Source: Bombyx mori (lineage: Eukaryota > Arthropoda > Insecta > Lepidoptera > Bombycidae). From it: a DNA stretch of 64,000 nt. Under the pieces are notes generated by a model, which was given only the letters and a program-made list of their open reading frames with translations, was not told the DNA's origin and did no database searches. Positions 9,645 through 21,115 of the stretch are shown here, one piece after another (the first letter of the stretch is position 1; each line of letters begins with the position of its first letter). Position numbers and translations under genes: made by a program. The DNA is taken from NCBI RefSeq assembly GCF_030269925.1, contig NC_085116.1:124001-188000 (forward strand), written 5' to 3'.

Positions 9645-11367
9645 GGGTAGAGGGCCGAACCTCCTACGAGGTCCCCGCGCAAAAGGGGCGCGCGGGGTAT
9701 GTGAGACTCAACGATCTGCATGGTGTTGTGAGCAGACCGCGGGCCCAAGGATTTTAGAGCCCACCCACTAAACGACTCCTCTGCACTCTTACACCCGACG
9801 TCCGATCCCCTCCGAGGTCAGAACCCGGATGAGGTAGGGGGGCTACCGCGGTCAACACTACAACCAGACGGCGCGGCTCACCCCAAGGACGCCCAGCCGA
9901 CGGAGCCTTCGAGGCGAATCGAAGGCTCTGAAACGTCGGCCGTCTCGGTACAGCAGCCCGTCGGGCCGCCCAGACGGTGCCGCTGGTGTCCCGGAATACC
10001 CCGCTGGACCAGAACCAGCCTGCCGGGTCGGGACGCGATACACCGTCGACCGGTCGCTCTATTCACTCCACGGCAGCGCGCTAGAGTGCTGGTAGCGCGC
10101 CGCGCGGCCTCACCCCCTCAGGTCGCCCCTTGACCTTCACCGGGGGGAGGCCGCCACCTACAGGGGCCGGGACGTACGGGCGTATTCCCGCCTCCGGCCC
10201 CCGGCTCGACGGCGACGGATCGGTGCGGAAAGGGAAGAGCTCTCCCTCTCTCGCTCCGCCGCCTCCTTCTGCGAGATGGTGGACTCGCAGAAGTCGAGCA
10301 TCGCCTTCCAGGACGCGTCGCTGCCGAGCATCGTAGCCACGACGCGCGGCAGCGAGAGGTCCTCTCCAATGACCGCGACGAGGGCGGCGCGTTGCTCGTC
10401 GAATCCAGAGCAACGCGCCAGCGTGTGTTCCGCTGTGTCTTCCTCGTCGCGGTCCGCGCAGTGGTGGCACTGCGCCGTCGGTTCCCTTCCGGCTATCTTG
10501 TGCAAGTACCGGCCGAAACAACCATGGCCGGTAAGCATCTGCGTTAGCCGGAAGGTGAGGCATCCGCGGTCGCGGCCCACCCAGTCCGCGAGAACCGGGC
10601 GGACCGCCTCGACGGTTCGGAGGCCGGCCGACGGGTCCGCCAAGCGGCGAGACCACGCCTCCAGCACGGACCGCCGAGAGTGGAGCCTCCGCGCTCGAAC
10701 TACACCTTCGCTGGGGCGCCCTTCCCCCCTAGAGCGGAGGTCGCTACGCCACCGGTAATCGGCAGCGAGCGCCTCCGCCTCCAGGTCCCAGGGTGGCGCC
10801 CCGGCGAGCAAGCACGCCGCCTCGAAGGAGACGGTGCGGTATCCTCGGATCGCCCTGACCGCGATCGCGCGCTGCGGACGTCGCAGCGCGGCGACGTTCT
10901 GGCGGGTCAGGGCGTGGCACCATACGGGCGCGCCGTATAGTGCCATCGACCGCACCACCCCCATGTAGAGGCGGCGCGCCACCTGATCGGGACCCCCGAC
11001 GTTTGGAAGAAGCCGGCTCAGAGAGCCGGCTGTCGCCATCAGCCGAGGGCCCAATTTTTCGAAGTGAGCGCGGAAGCTCCACCGACCGTCCAGTTCGAGG
11101 CCGAGGTACCGAAGACCGGTCACTCCGACCCCGACGCGGACGCCTCCGATCACGAGGTGGGCACCCACAGGCGGCGCTCGTCCCGGCCCGTGAAACATCA
11201 GGGCCTGGGTTTTGTCGAGCGCCACCTCGAGCCCCAACCGTCGGATCCTAGTGACGACGTGTGCCACGCCTGCGCACGCCAGACGGGCAGACTCCCGGTA
11301 GTCCCTCCCCGGAGCCACGACCAACGTGTCGTCGGCGTAACATATTACGCTCAGCCCGGGGAGGGGG
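9645..11367 (-). mobile_element. SART copy C (5'-truncated, 1.7 kb)
   Basis: Complete 3' UTR and the C-terminal third of ORF2. Homology ends near 11367, inside the RT just past the YADD box. It shares with copy F variants absent from the other copies, such as CAG at 9952-9954 (CGG elsewhere) and a Gln codon in the RQNVAALRR stretch. Confidence 0.93.
10158..11367 (-). pseudogene. SART ORF2 fragment, copy C
   Basis: Corresponds to about residues 681 to 1082 of the intact ORF2: the end of the RT palm including YADD, the thumb and the C-terminal zinc finger. The frame is open but has no native start. The product would lack the endonuclease and most of the RT. Confidence 0.88.
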
Positions 11368-11392
11368 ACCTTTTTTTTTTTTTTTTTTTTTT
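11368..11392. repeat. Junction C/D: ACC plus poly-T(22)
   Basis: ACC at 11368-11370, then T at 11371-11392. Same minimal telomeric remnant as junction B/C. Confidence 0.85.
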
Positions 11393-11906
11393 CGGGTAGA
11401 GGGCCGAACCTCCTACGAGGTCCCCGCGCAAAAGGGGCGCGCGGGGTATGTGAGACTCAACGATCTGCATGGTGTTGTGAGCAGACCGCGGGCCCAAGGA
11501 TTTTAGAGCCCACCCACTAAACGACTCCTCTGCACTCTTACACCCGACGTCCGATCCCCTCCGAGGTCAGAACCCGGATGAGGTAGGGGGGCTACCGCGG
11601 TCAACACTACAACCAGACGGCGCGGCTCACCCCAAGGACGCCCAGCCGACGGAGCCTTCGAGGCGAATCGAAGGCTCTGAAACGTCGGCCGTCTCGGTAC
11701 GGCAGCCCGTCGGGCCGCCCAGACGGTGCCGCTGGTGTCCCGGAATACCCCGCTGGACCAGAACCAGCCTGCCGGGTCGGGACGCGATACACCGTCGACC
11801 GGTCGCTCTAATCACTCCACGGCAGCGCGCTAGAGTGCTGGTAGCGCGCCGCGCGGCCTCACCCCCTCAGGTCGCCCCTTGACCTTCACCGGGGGGAGGC
11901 CGCCAC

Positions 11907-14900
11907 CTACAGGGGCCGGGACGTACGGGCGTATTCCCGCCTCCGGCCCCCGGCTCGACGGCGACGGATCGGTGCGGAAAGGGAAGAGCTCTCCCTCTCT
12001 CGCTCCGCCGCCTCCTTCTGCGAGATGGTGGACTCGCAGAAGTCGAGCATCGCCTTCCAGGACGCGTCGCTGCCGAGCATCGTAGCCACGACGCGCGGCA
12101 GCGAGAGGTCCTCTCCTATGACCGCGACGAGGGCGGCGCGTTGCTCGTCAAATCCAGAGCAACGCGCCAATGTGTGTTCCGCTGTGTCTTCCTCGTCGCG
12201 GTCCGCGCAGTGGTGGCACTGCGCCGTCGGTTCCCTTCCGGCTATCTTAAAGAGGTACCGGCCAAAACACCCATGGCCGGTCAACATCTGCGTCAGCCGG
12301 AAGGTGAGGCATCCGCGGTCGCGGCCCACCCAGTCCGCGAGGACCGGACGGACCGCCTCGACGGTACGGAGGCCGGCCGACGGGTCCGCCAAGCGGCGAG
12401 ACCACGCCTCCAGCACAGACCGCCGAGATTGGAGCCTCCGCGCTCGAACTACTCCTTCGCCGGGGCGCCCTTCCCCCCTAGAGCGGAGGTCGCTACGCCA
12501 CCGGTAATCGGCAGCGAGCGCCTCCGCCTCCAGGTCCCAGGGTGGCGCCCCGGCGAGCAAGCACGCCGCCTCGAAGGAGACGGTGCGGTATCCTCGGATC
12601 GCCCTGACCGCGATCGCGCGCTGCGGACGTCGCAGCGCCGCGACGTTCTCGCGGGTCAGGGCGTGGCACCATACGGGAGCGCCGTATAGTGCCATCGACC
12701 GCACCACCCCCATGTAGAGGCGGCGCGCCACCTGATCGGGACCCCCGACGTTTGGAAGCAGCCGGCTCAAAGAGCCGGCCGTCGCCATCAGCCGAGGGCC
12801 CAATTTTTCGAAGTGAGCGCGGAAGCTCCACCGACCGTCCAATTCGAGGCCGAGGTACCGAAGACCGGTCACCCCGACCCCGACGCGGACGCCTCCGATC
12901 ACGAGGTGAGCACCCAGAGGCGGCGCTCGTCCCGGCCCGTGAAACAACAGGGCCTGGGTTTTGTCGAGCGCCACCTCGAGTCCCAGCCGTCGGATCCTTG
13001 TGACGACGTGTGCCACGCCTGCGCACGCCAGACGGGCAGACTCCCGGTAGTCCCTCCCCGGAGCCACGACCAACGTGTCGTCGGCGTAACAAATTACGCT
13101 CAGCCCGGGGAGGGGACCCCGAATGACGCCCCGCAGGACCCAGTCGTAGCCGATGTTCCACAGCAGGGGGCCCAGGACGGACCCCTGCGGAACACCGCGC
13201 TCGACGGGGAAGCGGTACATCGCCCCACCGTGTCCGATGCACTGGATCGACCTGCCCTCGAGGTAGGAGCCGATCAGTCGGCGGAGGTATGCGGGGACGC
13301 CGTGATACTCCAGCGCCCCCGCGATCACCGACCAGGGCAGGGTGTTGAAGGCGTTCCTTACATCTAAGGATAACGCCATCGCCACCCCGCCCCGGGATAC
13401 GGCTTCATCGGAGAGGGCCCGCACGCGCAGAATTGCGTCGATAGTCGAGCGGCCCTCTCTGAAGCCGTATTGCTCCGCCGAAAGATCGGGACCCGTCTCG
13501 GTCAGGTGCCGGACGATGCGGGCCGCGACGATCCTCTCGAGCATCTTGCCCGCTTCGTCCAGCAACACGATGGGGCGATAGCCCGCGGGTGAGTCCGCGG
13601 GGCGCCCGTCCTTCCGCAGAAGGACCAGTCTGCCCGTCTTCCATTTCGACGGGAACCGTCCCGACTCGAGGCACGCTTCGAAAAGCCCCCCGAGCCGGTC
13701 CCCTAGGGCCTCGAAGGCCAAGCTCCAGACCCGGCCGTGAACGCCGTCAGGGCCGGGGGCCGCGTCCTTCGCTCTCATTCTGGACACGGCCGCATGGATC
13801 TCCGCCCCCGTGATAGGGGGAGGGGGCTCCTCGGCAGCGGGAACGCTGGGGCGACGCGGAGGCGTGCCCCACGTGGCGTCCATCTGGGGGGGCTCAAAGT
13901 CCCCCCCCGCCGCCGGCGGGAAAAGCGCGGAAACTATTTCCCGCAGCTGCCGAGGCTGGAGCCGCTCGGTCACCGGGAGCGCCCACGGCTGCAGTTTCCT
14001 GCGAACCATCTTGTATGGGCGCCCCCAGGGATCTTCGTCGAGCGACTCCAGGAGAGTCTTCATGCTCTGCTTCTTGGCCTCGCCGATGGCCAGCTGCAGC
14101 GCCGTCTGCTTTTGACGACAGTCAGCGTGCAGCCGGGCCGCCGTCTCCGCGAACGTAGCGTCGCGACGACGGCGGCGGCGGTGGCGTGCGCTCCGGCGGC
14201 GCGCCCTCACGCACTCCTCGCGGAGTCTTGCGATCTCGGGCGACCACCAGAACGCACCCCCACGTGGTGCTCGGGGGCCGACCCGGGGCATGGCGGCATC
14301 GCAAATGTTTGCCATGGTGCCCCGGAACCAGTCGACCTCCGCATCCACGTCCGCGAGCCGCGCGGGTTTTGGCGCCCACGCAGCAACAGCGGCCGCCTCC
14401 ATCAGCAACTCCTTGTTCATTCGTTTCAAGGCCCACCTGGGGAACGAACGGGGCGCACCTTGCGGGAGCTCCTCCTCACCGCGGGCGCCCGCGGCTGACG
14501 ACGACGACAAGGAGGAGGCGGAGAGCTCAAATCGGACGTATCGGTGGTCCGAGAGCGTCTCCGCCCCCTCGAGTACGCGCCAGCCGCGGGTGCGGCGCAC
14601 GGCGGACGGGGACGCAAACGTCACGTCCACGTGAGATTCCCCGTTCCACCGCACGCAAGTCGCGACCGTGCCTCTGTTTAGGAGACAGAGGCCGGTCGCG
14701 ATCGCCCACTCCGAAAGAGCCTCGCCTCGCGAATCCGTGCGGGGGGAGCCCCAAGCCGTACACTTGGCATTGAGGTCCCCCGCAACGATGACAGGGCGGG
14801 ACCCGAAGCGGTGCAAGAGCACCTCGAGCCCGCCCAGAAACCGCTCGAACTCGGCGAGGCTCCTGTTCGGAGAAAAGTACGCCCCGATCACGACGGTCCC

Positions 14901-15155
14901 GTCGATCCTAGCCGCGACGTACCCGGGTCCCCTGGCCACCATATCCAAGGGGGGTAACGCCGCGGACTGTCTCAACACAATGGCCACGGAGCCGTCCACG
15001 TCCCCCATCCAGCAGTCCTGGTCGGTGGGGACGAAGTACGGCTCCGCGGCGACAGCGACGTCGATTGACCACTCCGCCATGGTGTGGACGAGGAGATCCT
15101 GTGCCCTGGCGGAGTGGTTCAAATTGCACTGGAGGAAGCGGTGGACGCAACCCAT
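11907..15155 (-). CDS. SART ORF2 endonuclease/reverse transcriptase, copy D (1082 aa)
   Basis: Intact frame. The N-terminal APE-type endonuclease shows N11, E38, D127 and N129 (VAGDLNAK), D177 and the SDH box at 202-204. The RT follows, with QYGFREGRSTID, SLDVRNAFNTLPW, RGVPQGSVLGPLLWNIGYDW and YADD at 690-693. The C-terminal finger has C980, C983, H994 and C999. The start ATG (15155-15153) overlaps the ORF1 stop. The protein could be functional in trans, but this copy has no 5' UTR or promoter of its own. Confidence 0.93.
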   Translation of the reverse strand: MGCVHRFLQCNLNHSARAQDLLVHTMAEWSIDVAVAAEPYFVPTDQDCWMGDVDGSVAIVLRQSAALPPLDMVARGPGYVAARIDGTVVIGAYFSPNRSLAEFERFLGGLEVLLHRFGSRPVIVAGDLNAKCTAWGSPRTDSRGEALSEWAIATGLCLLNRGTVATCVRWNGESHVDVTFASPSAVRRTRGWRVLEGAETLSDHRYVRFELSASSLSSSSAAGARGEEELPQGAPRSFPRWALKRMNKELLMEAAAVAAWAPKPARLADVDAEVDWFRGTMANICDAAMPRVGPRAPRGGAFWWSPEIARLREECVRARRRSARHRRRRRRDATFAETAARLHADCRQKQTALQLAIGEAKKQSMKTLLESLDEDPWGRPYKMVRRKLQPWALPVTERLQPRQLREIVSALFPPAAGGDFEPPQMDATWGTPPRRPSVPAAEEPPPPITGAEIHAAVSRMRAKDAAPGPDGVHGRVWSLAFEALGDRLGGLFEACLESGRFPSKWKTGRLVLLRKDGRPADSPAGYRPIVLLDEAGKMLERIVAARIVRHLTETGPDLSAEQYGFREGRSTIDAILRVRALSDEAVSRGGVAMALSLDVRNAFNTLPWSVIAGALEYHGVPAYLRRLIGSYLEGRSIQCIGHGGAMYRFPVERGVPQGSVLGPLLWNIGYDWVLRGVIRGPLPGLSVICYADDTLVVAPGRDYRESARLACAGVAHVVTRIRRLGLEVALDKTQALLFHGPGRAPPLGAHLVIGGVRVGVGVTGLRYLGLELDGRWSFRAHFEKLGPRLMATAGSLSRLLPNVGGPDQVARRLYMGVVRSMALYGAPVWCHALTRENVAALRRPQRAIAVRAIRGYRTVSFEAACLLAGAPPWDLEAEALAADYRWRSDLRSRGEGRPGEGVVRARRLQSRRSVLEAWSRRLADPSAGLRTVEAVRPVLADWVGRDRGCLTFRLTQMLTGHGCFGRYLFKIAGREPTAQCHHCADRDEEDTAEHTLARCSGFDEQRAALVAVIGEDLSLPRVVATMLGSDASWKAMLDFCESTISQKEAAERERESSSLSAPIRRRRAGGRRREYARTSRPL

Positions 15156-17320
15156 TACGGGGCTACGTCCATCGCTCCCTCGTCTGTCCCGCCCTGCGGC
15201 TCGTCTGGTGCCGCGGCGGGAACTGACTCGCCGGCTGCCCTTGTTGCAGCCGGCTTCTTTTTCTTTCCGCCCCTCCTCGTTTTTGTAGAGGAGGGGGCGG
15301 ATTTACACGCCGGGCCCCCGGCCCGGTGGTCGGCCTTCCTTTTGGCCGCGTCGCATAAGACGCAGTGCGGCGCGGCTGTCGTGCAGGATGCAGCCTTGTG
15401 CCCCGGCTGACCGCAGCGGAAGCACAGGTCGCTGCGGTCCACTGTCGAGGGGCACTTGGCGAGGCCGTGGCCGGTGCCGAAGCACCGAAGACAGCGCCAC
15501 GGCCTGGCATCCTGCAGCTGCACGTGGGCCACTACCCAGCCCACGCGCAGCCATCCTGGGCTATCTGAAGGCCGACCCTGTGGAGGGGTGGCCAGGAGGT
15601 TCGCCGTTGCGATGGGGCAACGCGCCCACGCCGTCCGGGTACCAGAGTAGGTTGCCCGGAGCTCCCCGACTTTGACGTCGGCGAGGGCGCAGTTGCCCTG
15701 CGACGCGATGGCCGAGGCGACCTCCTCCTTTGTGGCGCACTCGTCGAGGCCCGTGATTTTTACTTCTCCCATCTTCACGGGCCGCGCGATGCGCACCACC
15801 TCGGGGTCCGGCAGGATCTCCCTCAGCCGGGCTGCCAATTTTTCGGCCGCGGCGTTTGTGTTGGGGCCGGGGCACTCTATAAGACGAGCCCCGTTGGCCG
15901 TCTGCCGGACCTTGATGCCCCCCTCCACGCCGAGGGCGTCCACATTCACGCCGCCGCGCGCCTGGGTCATCACCTCGTGGTAGGTGATGCCCCGTTCTTT
16001 AGCGGCCGGCAGCAGCTCTACGACTACTGCAGCCGACCGCGGGGCGCGCGGCCTCCTTCGTCCAGGTCGGCCCCTCGGCTCCGCTCGACCCTCTTGGCGG
16101 GGAGCGGTGGCCGCAGGGGCGGGCTTGGGGCGCGGCGCGGCAGGCACCGCTACCTTTTTGGGCCCTCGCCGCACCACCGTCGTCCAGGCCTCATTCATGT
16201 TGGCCGGGGCGGGGGGCAGTGGGCGGGGCTGGGGGGTCAGTGCCGGTTTGGCGGCGTTGACGCCCCCCTTCTTCTTGTTACGGCTCCTGCCGGGCCCCGC
16301 CTTCGCAGGCTGGGACGGGGTAGGAGCGGACGTCGGTTTCTTTGCGGGGGCTGATTTCGAAGCCCTCGCAGCTGCAGACGTGGAGGCAGTCGCAGCGGGA
16401 ATCTTCGCCGGTGTGGCTGACTTCTTGGGGCCGCTATAAGTTTTTGCGGCCACAATCCTGCGGGGTGCCGGTATAGGGGCCCCGTTTTTCGCCTCGTGAG
16501 CAAGGGGCGGTCTTGCGCGCTCGACGGTTGAACTCCTTGCCTCGAGTATTAGGAGCTGCCGTCTCTGTTCCTCAGCTTCCTGGTTTTCTTCCGCTTCAGG
16601 CGGAGGAGGGGCAGGGGCCGAGCTGCGTTGCCGCTCCATGAGGTCGGCCACCATGGTCCGCAACTCAGCCATGTCCACTCGCAGCTGCCCATTCTCCGTC
16701 CGAAGTTGGCCATTCTCGATCGATACCTCTTCAAGGCGGGCATGCAGCAGGGCCACTTCCTGTCGCAAGCCCGCCGTCTCCGTCGTTGTGGTGCGGTCCA
16801 CGACATCCTTTATCCGTTCTTCTAAGGTGGCCGCTCCGGATTTTAGGGCCCGCACATAATCACCCTTCAGCCCTTTAGCCGATTTTGTGGCTATAGTGGC
16901 CACCATATCTTTTACGATATTACATGCTCGGAGGGGGTCAGAAGGACCCACCTCCGTTAGGGAGCGCTCAAGGCGCTCGACCTCTCCCATTTTCTCTCTA
17001 TTTTTCGTCTCACGGCAGGCGGCCCTGGAATGCGCCGAGGAGGCAGCAGCCAGTCCGCGAGGAAGACTATCGTCACAATCAGTGGCGGGCGGCGCCGCAG
17101 CAGCCGCCGGCCCTTCCGCCAACGCCATATATTTGGCGCTGGCAGGCTCACCCTCGGACGAGTCAGACGGAGCGGAGGACGCCGGCCGTCGGGCCGACTT
17201 CCGCTTCCGCCGAGTCCGCTGTCGAGTGTCGATGAACAGCGCCGGTGTCTCCCGCCCACTGGACGCGTCGCCCCTCGCGGAGCTCCGCGCCGAGTAGAGC
17301 GAGATAAGGCTCTCGCAGCG
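15155..17320 (-). pseudogene. SART ORF1, copy D, N-terminally truncated
   Basis: Open from the truncation point at 17320 to the TAA at 15157-15155, lacking about the first 63 residues. The coiled coil, gag core and all three zinc knuckles remain. An internal Met at 17128 (MALAEGP) could in principle start a 657-residue product, but nothing supports its use. Confidence 0.88.
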
Positions 17321-17352
17321 AGACCTTTTTTTTTTTTTTTTTTTTTTTTTTT
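17321..17352. repeat. Junction D/E: AGACC plus poly-T(27)
   Basis: AGACC (17321-17325) follows the truncated end of D and precedes 27 T. AGACC also occurs in the degenerate telomere edge at 43131-43135 and at junction G/H, so it is probably a variant telomere remnant. Together with the last 8 nt of D it forms the 13-mer TCGCAGCGAGACC found again at two further junctions. Confidence 0.8.
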
Positions 17353-17866
17353 CGGGTAGAGGGCCGAACCTCCTACGAGGTCCCCGCGCAAAAGGGGCGC
17401 GCGGGGTATGTGAGACTCAACGATCTGCATGGTGTTGTGAGCAGACCGCGGGCCCAAGGATTTTAGAGCCCACCCACTAAACGACTCCTCTGCACTCTTA
17501 CACCCGACGTCCGATCCCCTCCGAGGTCAAAACCCGGATGAGGTAGGGGGGCTACCGCGGTCAACACTACAACCAGACGGCGCGGCTCACCCCAAGGACG
17601 CCCAGCCGACGGAGCCTTCGAGGCGAATCGAAGGCTCTGAAACGTCGGCCGTCTCGGTACGGCAGCCCGTCGGGCCGCCCAGACGGTGCCGCTGGTGTCC
17701 CGGAATACCCCGCTGGATCAGAACCAGCCTGCCGGGTCGGGACGCGATACACCGTCGACCGGTCGCTCTAATCACTCCACGGCAGCGCGCTAGAGTGCTG
17801 GTAGCGCGCCGCGCGGCCTCACCCCCTCAGGTCGCCCCTTGACCTTCACCGGGGGGAGGCCGCCAC

Positions 17867-20800
17867 CTACAGGGGCCGGGACGTACGGGCGTATTCCCGC
17901 CTCCGGCCCCCGGCTCGACGGCGACGGATCGGTGCGGAAAGGGAAGAGCTCTCCCTCTCTCGCTCCGCCGCCTCCTTCTGCGAGATGGTGGACTCGCAGA
18001 AGTCGAGCATCGCCTTCCAGGACGCGTCGCTGCCGAGCATCGTAGCCACGACGCGCGGCAGCGAGAGGTCCTCTCCTATGACCGCGACGAGGGCGGCGCG
18101 TTGCTCGTCGAATCCAGAGCAACGCGCCAGCGTGTGTTCCGCTGTGTCTTCCTCGTCGCGGTCCGCGCAGTGGTGGCACTGCGCCGTCGGTTCCCTTCCG
18201 GCTATCTTAAAGAGGTACCGGCCAAAACACCCATGGCCGGTCAACATCTGCGTCAGCCGGAAGGTGAGGCATCCGCGGTCGCGGCCCACCCAGTCCGCGA
18301 GGGCCGGACGGACCGCCTCGACGGTACGGAGGCCGGCCGACGGGTCCGCCAAGCGGCGAGACCACGCCTCCAGCACGGACCGCCGAGATTGGAGCCTCCG
18401 CGCTCGAACTACTCCTTCGCCGGGGCGCCCTTCCCCCCTAGAGCGGAGGTCGCTACGCCACCTGTAATCGGCAGCGAGCGCCTCCGCCTCCAGGTCCCAG
18501 GGTGGCGCCCCGGCGAGCAAGCACGCCGCCTCGAAGGAGACGGTGCGGTATCCTCGGATCGCCCTGACCGCGATCGCGCGCTGCGGACGTCGCAGCGCCG
18601 CGACGTTCTCGCGGGTCAGGGCGTGGCACCATACGGGAGCGCCGTATAGTGCCATAGACCGCACCACCCCCATGTAGAGGCGGCGCGCCACCTGATCGGG
18701 ACCCCCGACGTTTGGAAGCAGCCGGCTCAAAGAGCCGGCCGTTGCCATCAGCCGAGGGCCCAACTTCTCAAAGTGAGCGCGGAAGTTCCACCGACCGTCC
18801 AGTTCGAGGCCGAGGTACCGAAGACCGGTCACCCCGACCCCGACGCGGACGCCTCCGATCACGAGGTGGGCACCCACAGGCGGCGCTCGTCCCGGCCCGT
18901 GAAACATCAGGGCCTGGGTTTTGTCGAGCGCCACCTCGAGCCCCAACCGTCGGATCCTGGTGACGACGTGTGCCACGCCTGCGCACGCCAGACGGGCAGA
19001 CTCCCGGTAGTCCCTCCCCGGAGCTACGACCAACGTGTCGTCAGCGTAACAAATTACGCTGAGCCCGGGGAGGGGTCCCCGAATGACGCCCCGCAGGACC
19101 CAGTCGTAGCCGATGTTCCACAGCAGGGGGCCCAGGACGGACCCCTGCGGAACACCGCGCTCGACGGGGAAGCGGTACATCACTCCACCGTGTCCGATGC
19201 ACTGGATCGACCTGCCCTCGAGATAGGAGCCGATCAGTCGGCGGAGGTATGCGGGGACGCCGTGATACTCCAGCGCCCCCGCGATCACCGACCAGGGCAG
19301 GGTGTTGAAGGCGTTCCTTACATCTAAGGATAACGCCATCGCCACCCCGCCCCGGGATACGGCTTCGTCGGAGAGGGCCCGCACGCGCAGAATTGCGTCG
19401 ATAGTCGAGCGGCCCTCTCTGAAGCCGTATTGCTCCGCCGAAAGATCGGGACCCGTCTCGGTCAGGTGCCGGACGATGCGGGCCGCGACGATCCTCTCGA
19501 GCATCTTGCCCGCCTCGTCCAGCAACACGATGGGGCGATAGCCCGCGGGTGAGTCCGCGGGGCGCCCGTCCTTCCGCAGAAGGACCAGTCTGCCCGTCTT
19601 CCATTTCGACGGGAACCGTCCCGACTCGAGGCACGCTTCGAAAAGCCCCCCGAGCCGGTCCCCTAGGGCCTCGAAGGCCAAGCTCCAGACCCGGCCGTGA
19701 ACGCCGTCAGGGCCGGGGGCCGCGTCCTTCGCTCTCATTCTGGACACGGCCGCATGGATCTCCGCCCCCGTGATAGGGGGAGGGGGCTCCTCGGCAGCGG
19801 GAACGCTGGGGCGACGCGGAGGCGTGCCCCACGTGGCGTCCATCTGGGGGGGCTCAAAGTCCCCCCCCGCTGCCGGCGGGAAGAGTGCCGTAACAATTTC
19901 CCGCAGCTGCCGAGGCTGGAGCCGCTCGGTCACCGGGAGCGCCCACGGCTGCAGTTTCCTGCGAACCATCTTGTATGGGCGCCCCCAGGGATCTTCGTCG
20001 AGCGACTCCAGGAGAGTCTTCATGCTCTGCTTCTTGGCCTCGCCGATGGCCAGCTGCAGCGCCGTCTGCTTTTGACGACAGTCAGCGTGCAGCCGGGCCG
20101 CCGTCTCCGCGAACGTAGCGTCGCGACGACGGCGGCGGCGGTGGCGTGCGCTCCGGCGGCGCGCCCTCACGCACTCCTCACGGAGTCTCGCGATCTCGGG
20201 CGACCACCAGAACGCACCCCCACGTGGTGCTCGGGGGCCGACCCGGGGCATGGCGGCATCACAAATGTTTGCCATGGTGCCCCGGAACCAGTCGACCTCC
20301 GCATCCACGTCCGCGAGCCGCGCGGGTTTTGGCGCCCACGCAGCAACAGCGGCCGCCTCCATCAGCAACTCCTTGTTCATTCGTTTCAAGGCCCACCTGG
20401 GGAACGAACGGGGCGCACCTTGCGGGAGCTCCTCCTCACCGCGGGCGCCCGCGGCTGACGACGACGACAAGGAGGAGGCGGAGAGCTCAAATCGGACGTA
20501 TCGGTGGTCCGAGAGCGTCTCCGCCCCCTCGAGGACGCGCCAGCCGCGGGTGCGGCGCACGGCGGACGGGGACGCGAACGTCACGTCCACGTGAGATTCT
20601 CCGTTCCACCGCACGCAAGTCGCGACCGTGCCTCTGTTTAGGAGACAGAGGCCGGTCGCGATCGCCCACTCCGAAAGAGCCTCGCCTCGCGAATCCGTGC
20701 GGGGGGAGCCCCAAGCCGTACACTTGGCATTGAGGTCCCCCGCGACGATGACAGGGCGGGACCCGAAGCGGTGCAAGAGCACCTCGAGCCCGCCCAGAAA

Positions 20801-21115
20801 CCGCTCGAACTCGGCGAGGCTCCTGTTCGGAGAGAAGTACGCCCCGATCACGACGGTCCCGTCGATCCTAGCCGCGACGTACCCGGGTCCCCTGGCCACC
20901 ATTTCCAAGGGGGGTAACGCCGCGGACTGTCTCAACACAATGGCCACGGAGCCGTCGACGTCCCCCATCCAGCAGTCCTGGTCGGTGGGGACGAAGTACG
21001 GCTCCGCGGCGACAGCGACGTCGATTGACCACTCCGCCATGGTGTGGACGAGGAGATCCTGTGCCCTGGCGGAGTGGTTCAAATTACTTTGAAGGAAGCG
21101 ATGGACGCAACCCAT
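17867..21115 (-). CDS. SART ORF2, copy E (1082 aa, intact)
   Basis: Same domain order and catalytic residues as copy D. Private changes include Ser for Cys at residue 10 (FLQSNLN), beside the conserved Asn11, and a Glu for Asp in the PLEMVARG segment. The start overlaps the ORF1 TAA at 21113-21117. Confidence 0.93.
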   Translation of the reverse strand: MGCVHRFLQSNLNHSARAQDLLVHTMAEWSIDVAVAAEPYFVPTDQDCWMGDVDGSVAIVLRQSAALPPLEMVARGPGYVAARIDGTVVIGAYFSPNRSLAEFERFLGGLEVLLHRFGSRPVIVAGDLNAKCTAWGSPRTDSRGEALSEWAIATGLCLLNRGTVATCVRWNGESHVDVTFASPSAVRRTRGWRVLEGAETLSDHRYVRFELSASSLSSSSAAGARGEEELPQGAPRSFPRWALKRMNKELLMEAAAVAAWAPKPARLADVDAEVDWFRGTMANICDAAMPRVGPRAPRGGAFWWSPEIARLREECVRARRRSARHRRRRRRDATFAETAARLHADCRQKQTALQLAIGEAKKQSMKTLLESLDEDPWGRPYKMVRRKLQPWALPVTERLQPRQLREIVTALFPPAAGGDFEPPQMDATWGTPPRRPSVPAAEEPPPPITGAEIHAAVSRMRAKDAAPGPDGVHGRVWSLAFEALGDRLGGLFEACLESGRFPSKWKTGRLVLLRKDGRPADSPAGYRPIVLLDEAGKMLERIVAARIVRHLTETGPDLSAEQYGFREGRSTIDAILRVRALSDEAVSRGGVAMALSLDVRNAFNTLPWSVIAGALEYHGVPAYLRRLIGSYLEGRSIQCIGHGGVMYRFPVERGVPQGSVLGPLLWNIGYDWVLRGVIRGPLPGLSVICYADDTLVVAPGRDYRESARLACAGVAHVVTRIRRLGLEVALDKTQALMFHGPGRAPPVGAHLVIGGVRVGVGVTGLRYLGLELDGRWNFRAHFEKLGPRLMATAGSLSRLLPNVGGPDQVARRLYMGVVRSMALYGAPVWCHALTRENVAALRRPQRAIAVRAIRGYRTVSFEAACLLAGAPPWDLEAEALAADYRWRSDLRSRGEGRPGEGVVRARRLQSRRSVLEAWSRRLADPSAGLRTVEAVRPALADWVGRDRGCLTFRLTQMLTGHGCFGRYLFKIAGREPTAQCHHCADRDEEDTAEHTLARCSGFDEQRAALVAVIGEDLSLPRVVATMLGSDASWKAMLDFCESTISQKEAAERERESSSLSAPIRRRRAGGRRREYARTSRPL

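Larger units (their letters stand above)
11393..17320 (-). mobile_element. SART copy D (5'-truncated within ORF1, 5.9 kb)
   Basis: 514-bp 3' UTR, complete ORF2 and most of ORF1. Homology stops at 17320 (TCTCGCAGCG), so the 5' UTR and about the first 63 codons of ORF1 are gone. Over their shared length D is nearly identical to copy G, closer than either is to B, E or H. Confidence 0.94.
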